DNA from: Clostridia bacterium | GTDB lineage: Bacteria; Bacillota; Clostridia; TANB77; CAG-465 | NCBI GenBank assembly: GCA_017536445.1 | Contig: JAFXHJ010000004.1 | Location: forward strand, 1-37,676 | Length of the DNA stretch: 37,676 nucleotides | Reading direction: 5' to 3' | Notes under the pieces: model-generated | The model's input: only the letters and a program-made list of their open reading frames with translations | Told to the model about the DNA's origin: nothing | The model's database searches: none | Shown here: in pieces, positions 6,355-14,062 of the stretch | Layout of the letters: each line of letters begins with the position of its first letter | How positions within the stretch are numbered: position 1 is the stretch's first letter | Translations under genes and position numbers: made by a program

Positions 6355-7035
6355 ATGGCAAGAGACAGTTTTATATTTTATAGAAGTTTTTATGACGCCT
6401 TAAACGAATTGCCAAAAGAGAATCAAGCAGATACATATAGAGCTATTGCAAGATATGCTTTAGACCAAGAAGAAACAGAACTCACAGGAATATCAAAAGC
6501 AATTTTCTCTTTAGTAAAACCACAGCTAGATGCAAATTATAAAAAATATGAAAATGGAAAGCAAAAGAAAAGCAAAACAGAAGCAAACGATAAGCAAAAA
6601 GTAAGCAAAACAGGAACTAATGTAAATGATAATGTAAATGTAAATGGTAATGTAAATGTAAATGTAAATGCAAATGATAATGTGGGCGACAGTTGTGTTG
6701 ACGGTCTACAAAAAATCATTGACTTTTATCAAAATAACATTGGATTAATCACGCCTTATGCAGTAGACGTTTTTGCAGATTATGCTAAAGAAATGCCTTA
6801 CGATGTCATTATATATGCAATGCAAAGAGCGGTAGAAGCGAATATAAGGACAATTAAGTACATAAAGGGCACATTAAATAATTGGCAAAATGCAGGTGTT
6901 AAGACATTAATTCAAGCAAAAGAAGAGAGTGAAAATTATAGAAAAAGCAAGCAAGTGATTAATACATGCGAGACAGAAGAGGAGAAAAAACAGAGAAAAT
7001 TAAAAGCTTTAGAGGAGGCATTAGGAAGTGACTAG
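6355..7035 (+). CDS. DnaD-domain replication initiation protein
   Basis: 226 aa from the ATG at 6355 preceded by AAAGGAG; the ORF extends to 6325 but without a site. The N-terminus (MARDSFIFYRSFYDALNELP..., about 1-75) matches the DUF6291-like domain that precedes DnaD domains in phage proteins. A low-complexity Asn/Val linker (about 89-110) joins it to a C-terminal DnaD/DnaB2-like helical domain (about 115-185; FADYAKEMPYDVIIYAMQRA, then YIKGTLNNW). Such proteins bind the phage origin and help load the host replicative helicase. The origin may lie in or near this gene, but no iteron set is evident. Confidence 0.85.
   Translation: MARDSFIFYRSFYDALNELPKENQADTYRAIARYALDQEETELTGISKAIFSLVKPQLDANYKKYENGKQKKSKTEANDKQKVSKTGTNVNDNVNVNGNVNVNVNANDNVGDSCVDGLQKIIDFYQNNIGLITPYAVDVFADYAKEMPYDVIIYAMQRAVEANIRTIKYIKGTLNNWQNAGVKTLIQAKEESENYRKSKQVINTCETEEEKKQRKLKALEEALGSD
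6618..6682 (+). repeat. Short-period repeat encoding the Asn-Val linker
   Basis: About eleven near-copies of AATGTA/AATGAT-type hexamers encode alternating Val-Asn residues between the two domains of the DnaD-family protein. The repeat is prone to length change, so linker length may vary between related phages. Confidence 0.75.
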
Positions 7036-7462
7036 AAGTGAGTTTATAGAAGCTACAAGTAGGTTAGAACAATACTACGACAAAGAATACAATACGCAGC
7101 AGTTACAAATTATGTATGAAGAATTAAGTAACTTTGATGTAAACAGGTACAGACAATTAATATCAGCGGTAATAAGAAAGAGTAAGTTTCTTCCTAAAGT
7201 TGCAGACATAATAGGTGCAAATGCAGAAGAGCCTTATACAAATAGCAACGCTGACAAAGAAGTAGTTGATTGTAATAAATGCAAAGGTACAGGATATGTA
7301 CTATACACAAAGCTAATTGATAATGGTGTGGGAAAATTTAAAAACATCTATGGAGCAGTATGCAGTTGTGGAAATGCAAAACAATACAAAGGATGGGAAG
7401 TAAACGATAGTGAACATAGAACTAATTTCTATACACCGCTAGCTCAAGAATTAGGAATTTAA
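7028..7462 (+). CDS. G39P/DnaI-N-like protein with zinc-binding C-terminus
   Basis: 144 aa, starting with GTG at 7028 inside the end of the DnaD gene; GGAGG lies about nine bases upstream. Residues 1-65 (MTRSEFIEATSRLEQYYD..., then VIRKSKFLPKVADI) resemble the helical N-domain of phage G39P-type helicase-loader regulators. C82-x2-C85-x-GTGY and C112-x-C114 form a likely zinc site. The order DnaD protein then G39P-like protein is common in Firmicute phages. A role in controlling host helicase loading is inferred. Confidence 0.65.
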   Translation: MTRSEFIEATSRLEQYYDKEYNTQQLQIMYEELSNFDVNRYRQLISAVIRKSKFLPKVADIIGANAEEPYTNSNADKEVVDCNKCKGTGYVLYTKLIDNGVGKFKNIYGAVCSCGNAKQYKGWEVNDSEHRTNFYTPLAQELGI

Positions 7463-7476
7463 GGAGTGTGAAACAA

Positions 7477-7755
7477 ATGAATACAATATGTGAAGAAACA
7501 AGAAGAGAAGCAAATGAAAAAATAGATAAAAAAGCGAGAGAGAATCAAGTATTAGAGATATTAAGTGACGGAATAGAGAGAACAGCTAGACAAGTAGCTT
7601 ATGAAATGCAAGAAAAAGGATTTACAAATAATGCTGAAAGGAATAATGCAAGTCCGAGACTTACAAGCCTATTAGAGCAAAGAAAGGTAATAGTAGTAGG
7701 AAAAACATTAGACAAGATAACAGGAAAGAAAGAAGCAATTTATAAAAAATCATAG
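7477..7755 (+). CDS. Winged-helix-like phage protein
   Basis: 92 aa from the ATG at 7477, which is correctly spaced from AAGGAG at 7461; the GTG at 7468 is too close to the site. The arrangement RENQVLEILSDG, TARQVAYEMQEKGF, ASPRLTSLLEQRKV and a short beta-wing ending in Tyr fits a compact winged helix seen in phage early operons. It probably binds DNA; no target is known. Confidence 0.65.
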   Translation: MNTICEETRREANEKIDKKARENQVLEILSDGIERTARQVAYEMQEKGFTNNAERNNASPRLTSLLEQRKVIVVGKTLDKITGKKEAIYKKS

Positions 7756-7767
7756 GAGGACAAAATT

Positions 7768-8136
7768 ATGGAAGCAGATAAAATGTCAAGAAAAGAATTA
7801 AGAGAGTTAGATTATTTTAGACCAGATATGGATTTTAACTCTGTAGTTATTGTGCCAAACGGAGATACACATGATAGTGGCTATGAATGTATGGATTTTA
7901 TATTGTGTGATGGAGTTGAAATAGTTGGTAAAGTTGGAGGGGCTAGTGATGTTGTACATATAAATGGAATAGGCGGATATGGAGATTGGAGAAATGGATT
8001 TAAGGCTTTAATAGAACCAGTAGCTTGGAGTATAGATTGTTTTCCTAAAAATCATTTATTAAGGCTATTTGGACCTCATAAATTAAGTTTACCAGATTTT
8101 ATTGGTAGTAGTTTTGAAATCTATAAAAAAGATTAA
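7768..8136 (+). CDS. Hypothetical protein (122 aa)
   Basis: Clear AGGAGG upstream. Mixed alpha/beta protein with Gly- and aromatic-rich segments (GKVGGASDVVHINGIGGYG, then EPVAWSIDCFPKNHLLRLFG). Codon use matches its neighbours. No known domain is recognised; conserved-looking Asp, Cys and His residues leave an enzymatic role possible but unsupported. Confidence 0.65.
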   Translation: MEADKMSRKELRELDYFRPDMDFNSVVIVPNGDTHDSGYECMDFILCDGVEIVGKVGGASDVVHINGIGGYGDWRNGFKALIEPVAWSIDCFPKNHLLRLFGPHKLSLPDFIGSSFEIYKKD

Positions 8137-8151
8137 ACGAGGAGATAAACC

Positions 8152-8703
8152 ATGAGTAGTAACAAAGGAGCAAAGAACAAACTAATAGAGATATACGGAA
8201 AACATTGTATGTTTGAAAGAGCAAAAGTAGCAGAGAGAATAGAAAGAATGGGCGGAATAAGAACATATAAAAGTTATTTAGTAGATAAGAAGTTCAAAGG
8301 TAAAAGAATAGTAAAGCAGCTTACATATCATCATTTAGTACATAAAGCAGATGGCGGAAGAGCAACAGTAGAAAACGGAGTAGTTGTTGATTCAACGGCA
8401 CATGCATATATGCACAGCTTACCAAGACATCAAGAAGAAATAATAAACAATATGCTAAGAGCCTATAAGATAAACGCATTAGAGTTAAGAGATGGACAAG
8501 TAATAAGAGCAGACAGTGTTCAAGTAGAAGATGATATAGAGTTTATATCAATACCAATAGAAACAGATGAAGCTGAAATAAGAAGAGCAAGAGCTATTTA
8601 TGAGAAAAAGAAACAAGAGCAATTTAGTAGAGCTAAAGTAAAAGAAGATACGAGAAGAAAGATAGAAGAATATTGGGAGAAGCAATATGAAACAGATAGA
8701 TAA
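8152..8703 (+). CDS. HNH-endonuclease-like protein
   Basis: 183 aa. The segment TYHHLVHKADGGRATVENG followed by H84AYMH88 matches a degenerate HNH (H60/H61, N75, H84/H88). The C-terminal third is a charged helix rich in Arg and Lys. It lacks the CxxC pairs of zinc-stabilised HNH proteins. It may be a phage-encoded nuclease or homing-type enzyme living as a resident early gene. It overlaps the 28-aa Cys-rich ORF at its end. Confidence 0.65.
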   Translation: MSSNKGAKNKLIEIYGKHCMFERAKVAERIERMGGIRTYKSYLVDKKFKGKRIVKQLTYHHLVHKADGGRATVENGVVVDSTAHAYMHSLPRHQEEIINNMLRAYKINALELRDGQVIRADSVQVEDDIEFISIPIETDEAEIRRARAIYEKKKQEQFSRAKVKEDTRRKIEEYWEKQYETDR

Positions 8704-8773
8704 ACAATACAAGTGCTATAGCTGTTATGGATGTAGTCGATTAGAACTAGAAGAATTTAATCGGCGTATATAG
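8687..8773 (+). CDS. 28-aa Cys-rich microprotein
   Basis: Overlaps the end of the HNH-like gene. The product contains CYSCYGC, three Cys in seven residues, in a peptide rich in Lys and Glu. A weak GGGAGA site precedes it. It could be a tiny metal-binding peptide or a chance ORF; it belongs to a recurring series of Cys-rich small genes in this operon. Confidence 0.4.
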   Translation: MKQIDKQYKCYSCYGCSRLELEEFNRRI

Positions 8774-8812
8774 GTGTAATAATTACATTGAAAAGGAGAG
8801 AACAAAGGAAGA

Positions 8813-9202
8813 ATGCCAGCAGAAGAACTGTTAAGATACATATTAAACTTTTTTCAAGACATAGATAAAAGATTATCAGAATTAAGCAGTAAGCAAAGTG
8901 AGTGGGATAAAAAGCAGGATGAATTATTGCATTATATAGAAAATCACAACTTAGATGCGATTAAATCTTGCAAAATAATAAAACAAATAAAGTATGTAAG
9001 GGCAGAACGAAGACAAGTAAAAAATGAAATAGACGTCATACGTTCTCTCAAAGATACTTTTGTAGATAAATATAAGAACAAGTTCATTGAAAGAGATTTA
9101 ATGCTTGCATTAAAGAATCTGAAAGAGCTAGAGCAGAAGAAAACAAATCCCAAATACTCATATCAGTATTTGACAGAAGAATTAGAAATAAGAGAGGAAT
9201 GA
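8813..9202 (+). CDS. Coiled-coil hypothetical protein (129 aa)
   Basis: Site AAGGAAG and ATG at 8813. Long charged helices (about residues 5-45 and 60-110) suggest a coiled-coil protein. No domain is recognised. The gap of about 40 bases before it holds a GGAGAG sequence but no gene. Confidence 0.6.
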   Translation: MPAEELLRYILNFFQDIDKRLSELSSKQSEWDKKQDELLHYIENHNLDAIKSCKIIKQIKYVRAERRQVKNEIDVIRSLKDTFVDKYKNKFIERDLMLALKNLKELEQKKTNPKYSYQYLTEELEIREE

Positions 9203-9208
9203 GAACAA

Positions 9209-9373
9209 ATGAATTGTAAACATGTTAGGTTAAAAGGAACAACAACTAAATACTATTATTGTCCACTAAAAAGAAAATCAGTAGATGATTATATTTGCAG
9301 AGATTGTATGTTGAGATTACCTGATTTACCTGAAGGATTCGAAGAAGTATTTGGAAAGGGATTTAGAAGATGA
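9209..9373 (+). CDS. Cys-rich small protein (54 aa)
   Basis: Begins MNCKHVRLKG and carries C3, C18, C30 and C33 (ICRDC), a plausible four-Cys zinc site. AGAGAGGAATGAG upstream gives a ribosome site. Its TGA overlaps the next ATG (ATGA), so the two Cys proteins are translationally coupled. Confidence 0.6.
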   Translation: MNCKHVRLKGTTTKYYYCPLKRKSVDDYICRDCMLRLPDLPEGFEEVFGKGFRR

Positions 9374-9621
9374 ATATAGGCCGAGACAAAAGGCATCCTC
9401 GCTATATATGCGATAAGTGCAGAAATGAAATAGCTTACATAGGGCAAAAAGGGTTTGTTGGAATTAATAGATATTGCAAGAATACTCATAGAGATCAAGT
9501 TTATAAAAAAGACTTTGACTTATGTCGTGCGTGTGAAAAGAAGTTCAGAAAATGGTTATCAGAAAAAGAGATTCTAAGAATAGAAGACATAAAAGATAAT
9601 TTTCCGAGATGGGAGGAGTAG
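9370..9621 (+). CDS. Zinc-ribbon-like small protein (83 aa)
   Basis: Contains C14-x2-C17 (CDKC) and C52-x2-C55 (CRAC), with basic and aromatic residues between them, suggesting a zinc ribbon. Coupled to the preceding gene by a four-base overlap. No specific family is recognised. Confidence 0.65.
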   Translation: MNIGRDKRHPRYICDKCRNEIAYIGQKGFVGINRYCKNTHRDQVYKKDFDLCRACEKKFRKWLSEKEILRIEDIKDNFPRWEE

Positions 9622-9624
9622 GTT

Positions 9625-9840
9625 ATGGAGGAAATTAAAACACCTATCTTAATAGACGGTGATATATTAAATAAAAGTAAATATACTGATGTGAGCATAC
9701 TTAAGTATACTCCGGCAGAAAAGCATCCAGAAAATAAATGTGTTGCAATAGTTAATTTCATTGCAACAAAATATATTGTTGGCAATACAAAACAAGAAAT
9801 AAGTAATTTAATAAACGAGGAACTAAAAAAGGAGAAGTAA
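9625..9840 (+). CDS. Hypothetical protein (71 aa)
   Basis: GGGAGGAG upstream; starts MEEIKTPILIDGDIL. Mixed strand/helix with a charged C-terminus. No domain is recognised. It lies two bases before the next start. Confidence 0.6.
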   Translation: MEEIKTPILIDGDILNKSKYTDVSILKYTPAEKHPENKCVAIVNFIATKYIVGNTKQEISNLINEELKKEK

Positions 9841-9842
9841 AA

Positions 9843-10082
9843 ATGGAAGAAAAGTTCATAGAACAAATGTTAAAAAAGAGCATAGAGTCAATAGTGATAA
9901 ACAAAATAGAAGAAGAATTAGAACAAGAGGTTAAGAAATTTGCTTATAAATTAGAAAGTAGGAAAGATGAATACATAGCAGAAGTGATGAAAGGAATTAG
10001 AATATATCACGAGCGAGACGCTGGTACATTAGGAATGAATTATAGAATAATTTTTGAAAATACAACTAGGCTTGAAAAATAG
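9843..10082 (+). CDS. Hypothetical acidic helical protein (79 aa)
   Basis: Good GGAGAAG site. The N-terminal 60 residues are amphipathic, Glu/Lys-rich helix. No domain is recognised. Followed at once by AGGAGG and the next Cys-rich gene. Confidence 0.6.
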   Translation: MEEKFIEQMLKKSIESIVINKIEEELEQEVKKFAYKLESRKDEYIAEVMKGIRIYHERDAGTLGMNYRIIFENTTRLEK

Positions 10083-10091
10083 GAGGACTAA

Positions 10092-10235
10092 ATGCAAATA
10101 GAAAGAAAATGTATTAATTGCACTAGCTTTCCTTGTATGAAAGCAGAGTGTAACAAGGATAATGTATGTAGTGAGCATACTTTGGGAAGTGAAAAGATAA
10201 TTAAGGAGTTAGAGGAGCAATGGAAGAATACATAG
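10092..10235 (+). CDS. Cys-rich small protein (47 aa)
   Basis: AGGAGG lies at the right spacing. The product holds C7-x2-C10, C15, C20 and C26 (KCINCTSFPCMKAEC), so one compact metal site is plausible. It overlaps the next gene by 16 bases. Confidence 0.55.
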   Translation: MQIERKCINCTSFPCMKAECNKDNVCSEHTLGSEKIIKELEEQWKNT

Positions 10236-10666
10236 AGCTATTAGAAGAATTTAAGGATAAGGGTTATTCTATGTTGTATATGAAGTTTGATGGAGATAGA
10301 AATACAACAAATTTAAGAATAAAAACAGCAATAGAAAACCTAATAAAAGGATATAGAAAATTAGAGGAAAGAAATAAAGAACTTTTTGAAACTTGTTGCA
10401 GATATGAAGATACTTTAGAACATTATGAATACAAAATTTTTGATGAATTAGATGATTATATTAAATTAGATGAAATTAGAAAATTAGACAAAATAAGTAT
10501 TAAAGGTAAAAAATATATTAGCGAAATGAAAGTAAAAGAAAAGATAGAAGAATTAAATAAAAAAGAAAAAGAAGAATTAAAAGGACTAAAAGGGCAAGAT
10601 AGATATTTTGTAAAGCAAATGTATATGTATAAAAGAAATATTTTACAAGAACTTATGAAAGGATAA
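10220..10666 (+). CDS. Hypothetical charged helical protein (148 aa)
   Basis: Helical, with several Lys/Glu stretches and a CC pair in the middle (ELFETCCRYEDTLEHYEY). No domain is recognised. Ribosome site AAGGAG lies 12 bases upstream, with a closer GAGGAG. Confidence 0.65.
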   Translation: MEEYIELLEEFKDKGYSMLYMKFDGDRNTTNLRIKTAIENLIKGYRKLEERNKELFETCCRYEDTLEHYEYKIFDELDDYIKLDEIRKLDKISIKGKKYISEMKVKEKIEELNKKEKEELKGLKGQDRYFVKQMYMYKRNILQELMKG

Positions 10667-10671
10667 ATAAA

Positions 10672-10896
10672 ATGATAACATTAGAGGATTATGTTTTAAC
10701 AAATTTAAGTTTAAGAGAGAGTTGTTTTACTATAAGGCTAAAAGACAACAATGAATATATTGTATATCATAGAAAACAAAAAGGACAAAAAACAATATAT
10801 TACATAAAAAAAGATGGAAAAGAAATATTATTAGATGATGAAGTAAAAAAGTGTTATTTATCAGAAGTAAGACTATATAACCGTGTGGGAATTTAG
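10672..10896 (+). CDS. Hypothetical beta-rich protein (74 aa)
   Basis: AAAGGA precedes ATG at 10672. Several strands (CFTIRLKDNNEYIVYHR, TIYYIKKDGKEILL) suggest a small beta-sheet domain. No family is recognised. Confidence 0.6.
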   Translation: MITLEDYVLTNLSLRESCFTIRLKDNNEYIVYHRKQKGQKTIYYIKKDGKEILLDDEVKKCYLSEVRLYNRVGI

Positions 10897-10905
10897 GAGG
10901 AATAA

Positions 10906-11049
10906 ATGAAAGCTAGTTTTGATAAAACATATTGCACAAGTGAAATATGCAAAAATAAATGTGATAGACACAAAGACAAATGGGAATTTGAAGAAAATGA
11001 ATTATATTGGTTTATGGAAAGGTGCGAGAAAGAAAATGGGGAGATATAG
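10906..11049 (+). CDS. Cys-rich small protein (47 aa)
   Basis: AGGAGG upstream. Carries C10, C15, C19 and C40, with a His after C19 (YCTSEICKNKCDRH). Likely metal-binding. It overlaps the next gene by 14 bases. Confidence 0.55.
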   Translation: MKASFDKTYCTSEICKNKCDRHKDKWEFEENELYWFMERCEKENGEI

Positions 11050-11305
11050 AAAAATACCAGTAGAAATAGAAGCATTAAAAAAGAAAGTGGAAAAGATAGA
11101 TGTAAATACAAATAAAAACACAATAACAATAGATATAGAAGAATACAAGGAATTATTAGACTATAAATATAAATGGTTAAATCATCAATGTAAAACTATA
11201 ACAATAACTGAACCTCAAAAGATAGAAAACCCGTTTATAAATCCTTATACACCATATTATCCAAGTTATCCTATTTGGATGAATACACAGTCAAAGGAGG
11301 TATAA
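11036..11305 (+). CDS. Hypothetical protein (89 aa)
   Basis: Start taken at the ATG 11036, nine bases after AAGGTG; the same frame is open back to 10919, but that part overlaps the Cys-rich gene. N-terminus MGRYRKIPVEIEAL followed by strands and a Pro/Tyr-rich tail (NPYTPYYPSYPIWM). No domain is recognised. Confidence 0.6.
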   Translation: MGRYRKIPVEIEALKKKVEKIDVNTNKNTITIDIEEYKELLDYKYKWLNHQCKTITITEPQKIENPFINPYTPYYPSYPIWMNTQSKEV

Positions 11306-11311
11306 AACAAA

Positions 11312-11683
11312 ATGAACAGAGGAGAGAGGCGAAGAAAAGCAAAAGAATATAACACGCCCCATAAATTGCAAATGTTAGAAGGGAAATTAGAAAGTGCTAT
11401 AAGAAAAGAATATGATGATCTAACAAATAGAAGAATGGAAGCGTTTATAAGGGGTTATACGACACTTGTTATATATGTACTATGGTATAGCTTCGGATTA
11501 GGCGAAAAGAGGCTTAAAAGGTTTACAGATGAGTTAAACAAGCATTTAGACATATTAGGAGATGAAAAGCGATACGAATTAACATTAAAAGATATGACAG
11601 AAATATTAAAAAATGAAGCAAAGGTTGATTTGCATTTTTTAGATGATGGAAAAAAGATTGATGGGAAAGGAGAAATAAAATGA
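11312..11683 (+). CDS. Hypothetical helical protein (123 aa)
   Basis: Strong AAAGGAGG site. Basic N-terminus (MNRGERRRKAKEYN), then a moderately hydrophobic helix (FIRGYTTLVIYVLWYSFGLG) that may be buried or membrane-associated, then charged helices. No family is recognised. Confidence 0.65.
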   Translation: MNRGERRRKAKEYNTPHKLQMLEGKLESAIRKEYDDLTNRRMEAFIRGYTTLVIYVLWYSFGLGEKRLKRFTDELNKHLDILGDEKRYELTLKDMTEILKNEAKVDLHFLDDGKKIDGKGEIK

Positions 11684-12033
11684 CAGATAAAGAAGATAAA
11701 GCAATTTTGAGATTATGGCAAATAAGTTGTGTATTAGAAAACAGTATTGAAAAAGCTAGACATGATAAAGAATATGCAGAAGATGTACCTATAGAAGAAT
11801 ATATAGAAGAAAAAAATGCAATAGATACAGTATTAAACCTATTAGAAAAGAAAGATAAAATAATAAATGAAATCATAAGTTTTATTGAAGTGTTCGAATT
11901 AGATAGTGAAATAGCAAAAACATATTGTGGAGAAACGATAAAAAAATGTAAACATATAGATGAAGATGGCTGTTCAAGTTGCATAAAAGAATACTTTATA
12001 AACAAAGTAGAAAAGGAGAATAAAGATGAGTAA
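11680..12033 (+). CDS. Hypothetical protein with C-terminal Cys cluster (117 aa)
   Basis: Coupled to the previous gene (ATGA). Helical for about 75 residues, then C83, C90, C98 and C101 around an Asp/His-containing loop (KCKHIDEDGCSSC), a likely zinc site. No family is recognised. Confidence 0.65.
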   Translation: MTDKEDKAILRLWQISCVLENSIEKARHDKEYAEDVPIEEYIEEKNAIDTVLNLLEKKDKIINEIISFIEVFELDSEIAKTYCGETIKKCKHIDEDGCSSCIKEYFINKVEKENKDE

Positions 12034-12259
12034 AGCAGATGAGATGTTTAAAGAATTAGGGTATATAAAAGACATTAATGTTGGTTATGGGCTTATTAGA
12101 TATAACAAAGACGATAAATGTTTTATAAGATTTATGATGGATACGGAAGAAATAGAAACTAACAAAATATCATCAGATGGTAGTGTATGGATATTAGACA
12201 TAAATATGAGCTTACTACAAGCAATAAATGAAAAAGTAAAAGAACTAGGCTGGTTATAA
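12026..12259 (+). CDS. Conserved-type phage protein (77 aa)
   Basis: MSKADEMFKELGYIKDI... with strands ending WILDINMSLLQAINEKVKELGWL. This layout is familiar from small proteins of unknown function in many Firmicute phages. Overlaps the previous gene by eight bases. Confidence 0.7.
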   Translation: MSKADEMFKELGYIKDINVGYGLIRYNKDDKCFIRFMMDTEEIETNKISSDGSVWILDINMSLLQAINEKVKELGWL

Positions 12260-12308
12260 AAGAATATAAGAACAACTAATAACAAATACTATGCCAAAGA
12301 GGTGTAGT

Positions 12309-12512
12309 ATGACAGACAGAGAGATAATAAAACTATGGAGAAGTGGATTAACTAAAAATAAATTAGCAGAGATATACAGAAGACAATACAATCAGCAAAT
12401 AAGAATAATAAGAAGCAGTGTAAGACATAGACATGATGGACGATTTATAACGAATTATGAAGCTTTAGGACACGTAGAGCGTGTAATATATAAATATTTA
12501 AAGGAGAGATGA
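12309..12512 (+). CDS. Small HTH-like basic protein (67 aa)
   Basis: ATG at 12309 has GAGGTG just upstream; the in-frame ATG at 12291 has no site. Basic protein with a possible helix-turn-helix (TDREIIKLWRSGLTKNKLAEIYRR), the pattern of recombinase or sigma-4-like HTH segments. It may bind DNA; target unknown. Confidence 0.6.
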   Translation: MTDREIIKLWRSGLTKNKLAEIYRRQYNQQIRIIRSSVRHRHDGRFITNYEALGHVERVIYKYLKER

Positions 12513-12514
12513 AG

Positions 12515-12844
12515 ATGGGACAAAGATTGAATATAGAAATAGTAAAAAATGGAGGCGTATTAGCAAATAGTTATTATCATTGGAGTGGATATTCAAATAG
12601 TGCAGTAGATTTGACTATAAAGATAATAGAAGCTTTTGACTATGTGAAAAGATGCAAAGTAGAAGAATATATAAAGAATCAAGATTTATTGTTTGCAATT
12701 AGATTATTAGAGACAACTGGAGCAGGGCTTAATGACATAGAAGGGACGAGAAAAGTATTAGAAGACCAAACAATGAACTTAAAATTACAACCTTGCAAAG
12801 ATAGAAATGAAGGTATTATACGGAATAACAGAAGAAGATATTAA
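12515..12844 (+). CDS. Conserved-type phage protein (MGQRLNIE family)
   Basis: 109 aa from the ATG at 12515, correctly spaced from AAGGAG; ATG 12509 is too close. The opening MGQRLNIEIVKNG and the LANSYYHWSGYSNSAVDLT segment recall a family I have seen in many Clostridia and Bacilli phages; its function is unknown. It is overlapped by the next gene. Confidence 0.65.
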   Translation: MGQRLNIEIVKNGGVLANSYYHWSGYSNSAVDLTIKIIEAFDYVKRCKVEEYIKNQDLLFAIRLLETTGAGLNDIEGTRKVLEDQTMNLKLQPCKDRNEGIIRNNRRRY

Positions 12845-13124
12845 AGAAACAAGAGATTGGGAAGAAGGAAGAGTAACAATTGATATCGAAAAGAAAACAA
12901 TAGATTTTGAGGTAATGCATAAATACACATTCGAAAAAATCAAAGAATATTATGATGAAGATGAAAGAAAAGAACTTGATTTCAAAGAAATAGATAGAAA
13001 TTTTGAGAACATACCTTTTGAAGATGTTTTTGAATTAAAAGCATTTATAGATAAAGCTAATTTCAATGAACAATACTATTTTTATAATAAAAATGATGAC
13101 ACATACATATTTTTAATTCAATAA
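12807..13124 (+). CDS. Hypothetical acidic protein (105 aa)
   Basis: Starts 38 bases inside the end of the previous gene with only a weak ribosome site, implying coupling. Very acidic, with many Glu, Asp and Lys and aromatic residues near the C-terminus (NEQYYFYNKNDDTYIF). No family is recognised. Confidence 0.6.
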   Translation: MKVLYGITEEDIKETRDWEEGRVTIDIEKKTIDFEVMHKYTFEKIKEYYDEDERKELDFKEIDRNFENIPFEDVFELKAFIDKANFNEQYYFYNKNDDTYIFLIQ

Positions 13125-13151
13125 TATAGATATAAAAGGAGCTGATTACTA

Positions 13152-13364
13152 ATGATAATATACAAATGTGATATATGTAAAAAGCAAGTAGATAATATAG
13201 AAAGCATAGTATTATACAAAACAACATTAGACTATTGTGAAAAGTGCAAAACAAAAGCTGAGAAGATAAAAAAAGCAATGGCTAATAGCATTACATATTA
13301 CAAAAATGAAGCAGATAAGCAGATAATAGAAGCAGAAAATAATATATTAAGGAGAAACAAATGA
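13152..13364 (+). CDS. Zinc-ribbon-like small protein (70 aa)
   Basis: Good AAAAGGAG site. C6-x2-C9 (CDIC) and C29-x2-C32 (CEKC) form a probable zinc ribbon, followed by a helical Lys/Glu tail. Coupled to the next gene by overlap. Confidence 0.65.
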   Translation: MIIYKCDICKKQVDNIESIVLYKTTLDYCEKCKTKAEKIKKAMANSITYYKNEADKQIIEAENNILRRNK

Positions 13365-13552
13365 GAATACCTAAAATAATACATAATAGAAACAGGGAAT
13401 ATATTTTTGTAAAAGAATACAAAGACTATATCAGATACAAAGATATGATAACAGGATCAATGACATGTTTTGATAAGCAAGAGCTAGGTTTAGTAAAAGA
13501 AATAATAAAACCCAATATAGCAGAGGGAAGAATAGGGAGAAGAAAATTATGA
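13361..13552 (+). CDS. Hypothetical basic protein (63 aa)
   Basis: Four-base overlap on both sides. Basic strands (IFVKEYKDYIRYKDMITG) then a short Arg-rich tail. Similar short proteins precede late-activator genes in some Firmicute phages. Function unknown. Confidence 0.6.
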   Translation: MRIPKIIHNRNREYIFVKEYKDYIRYKDMITGSMTCFDKQELGLVKEIIKPNIAEGRIGRRKL

Positions 13553-13959
13553 GATTACCAAAAGAAGAATATAAACGAGCAAACAATTGCTTAAAAAGAT
13601 ACAACTATAATTGTATTATGATATTAAATATAAGGGCGGATATAATGAGCATAAGCGGAAACGGAATAGATGGTATGCCAAAAGCTCCATATAGTATATC
13701 AGATAGCGTATTTAATAGTGTAATACAGCTACAAGAGAATCAAGAATTGCAAATAGCATTAAAAGAATACAAAGCAGTAGTACAAGCATTACAGTTGGTT
13801 AGCAAAGATAGTAAATACATATTTGAACAATTATATGTAAAAAGTAAAAGTAAATGGGAAATAATCAATTCAGGGATGTCAGAAAGCACATATTTTAGAA
13901 GAAAAAGAGAATTAATTTGTGCTGTAAATAAAGAATTAAAAAAATTGACAGTAAATTGA
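13549..13959 (+). CDS. ArpU/RinA-type late transcription activator
   Basis: 136 aa, the last gene of the early operon. The C-terminal half has a sigma-region-4-like helix-turn-helix (KYIFEQLYVKSKSKWEIINS, then GMSESTYFRRKREL). The N-terminus is helical, with a glycine-rich insertion. Size, layout and position directly before the packaging genes match the ArpU/RinA families, which turn on late transcription. Two TTGACAG repeats overlap its 3' end and may form part of the promoter it controls. Confidence 0.75.
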   Translation: MRLPKEEYKRANNCLKRYNYNCIMILNIRADIMSISGNGIDGMPKAPYSISDSVFNSVIQLQENQELQIALKEYKAVVQALQLVSKDSKYIFEQLYVKSKSKWEIINSGMSESTYFRRKRELICAVNKELKKLTVN

Positions 13960-13989
13960 CAGTTTTTTGATAAAAAACCGTGGTAAAAT
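13945..13989 (+). promoter_or_regulatory. Candidate late/ncRNA promoter with tandem activator motif
   Basis: TTGACAG occurs at 13945 and 13956, exactly 11 bp apart. An extended -10 (TGGTAAAAT, 13981-13989) follows, but no -35 lies at normal spacing from it (the second TTGACA is 22 bp away). A -10 with helically phased repeats upstream suggests activator dependence. Transcription would start near 13996, just before the structured RNA region. Confidence 0.5.
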
Positions 13990-14062
13990 AGTATCAGTGA
14001 AATAGTCGCAGGTAGAAATACCTCTAATGTCCGAGCGACAATATAAGGTCTATATTTTCTAT

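Noticed and set aside
10919-11035. N-terminal extension of the 89-aa gene at 11036
   Set aside because: The open frame there lies within a Cys-rich gene that has its own AGGAGG; no ribosome site supports the upstream ATG.
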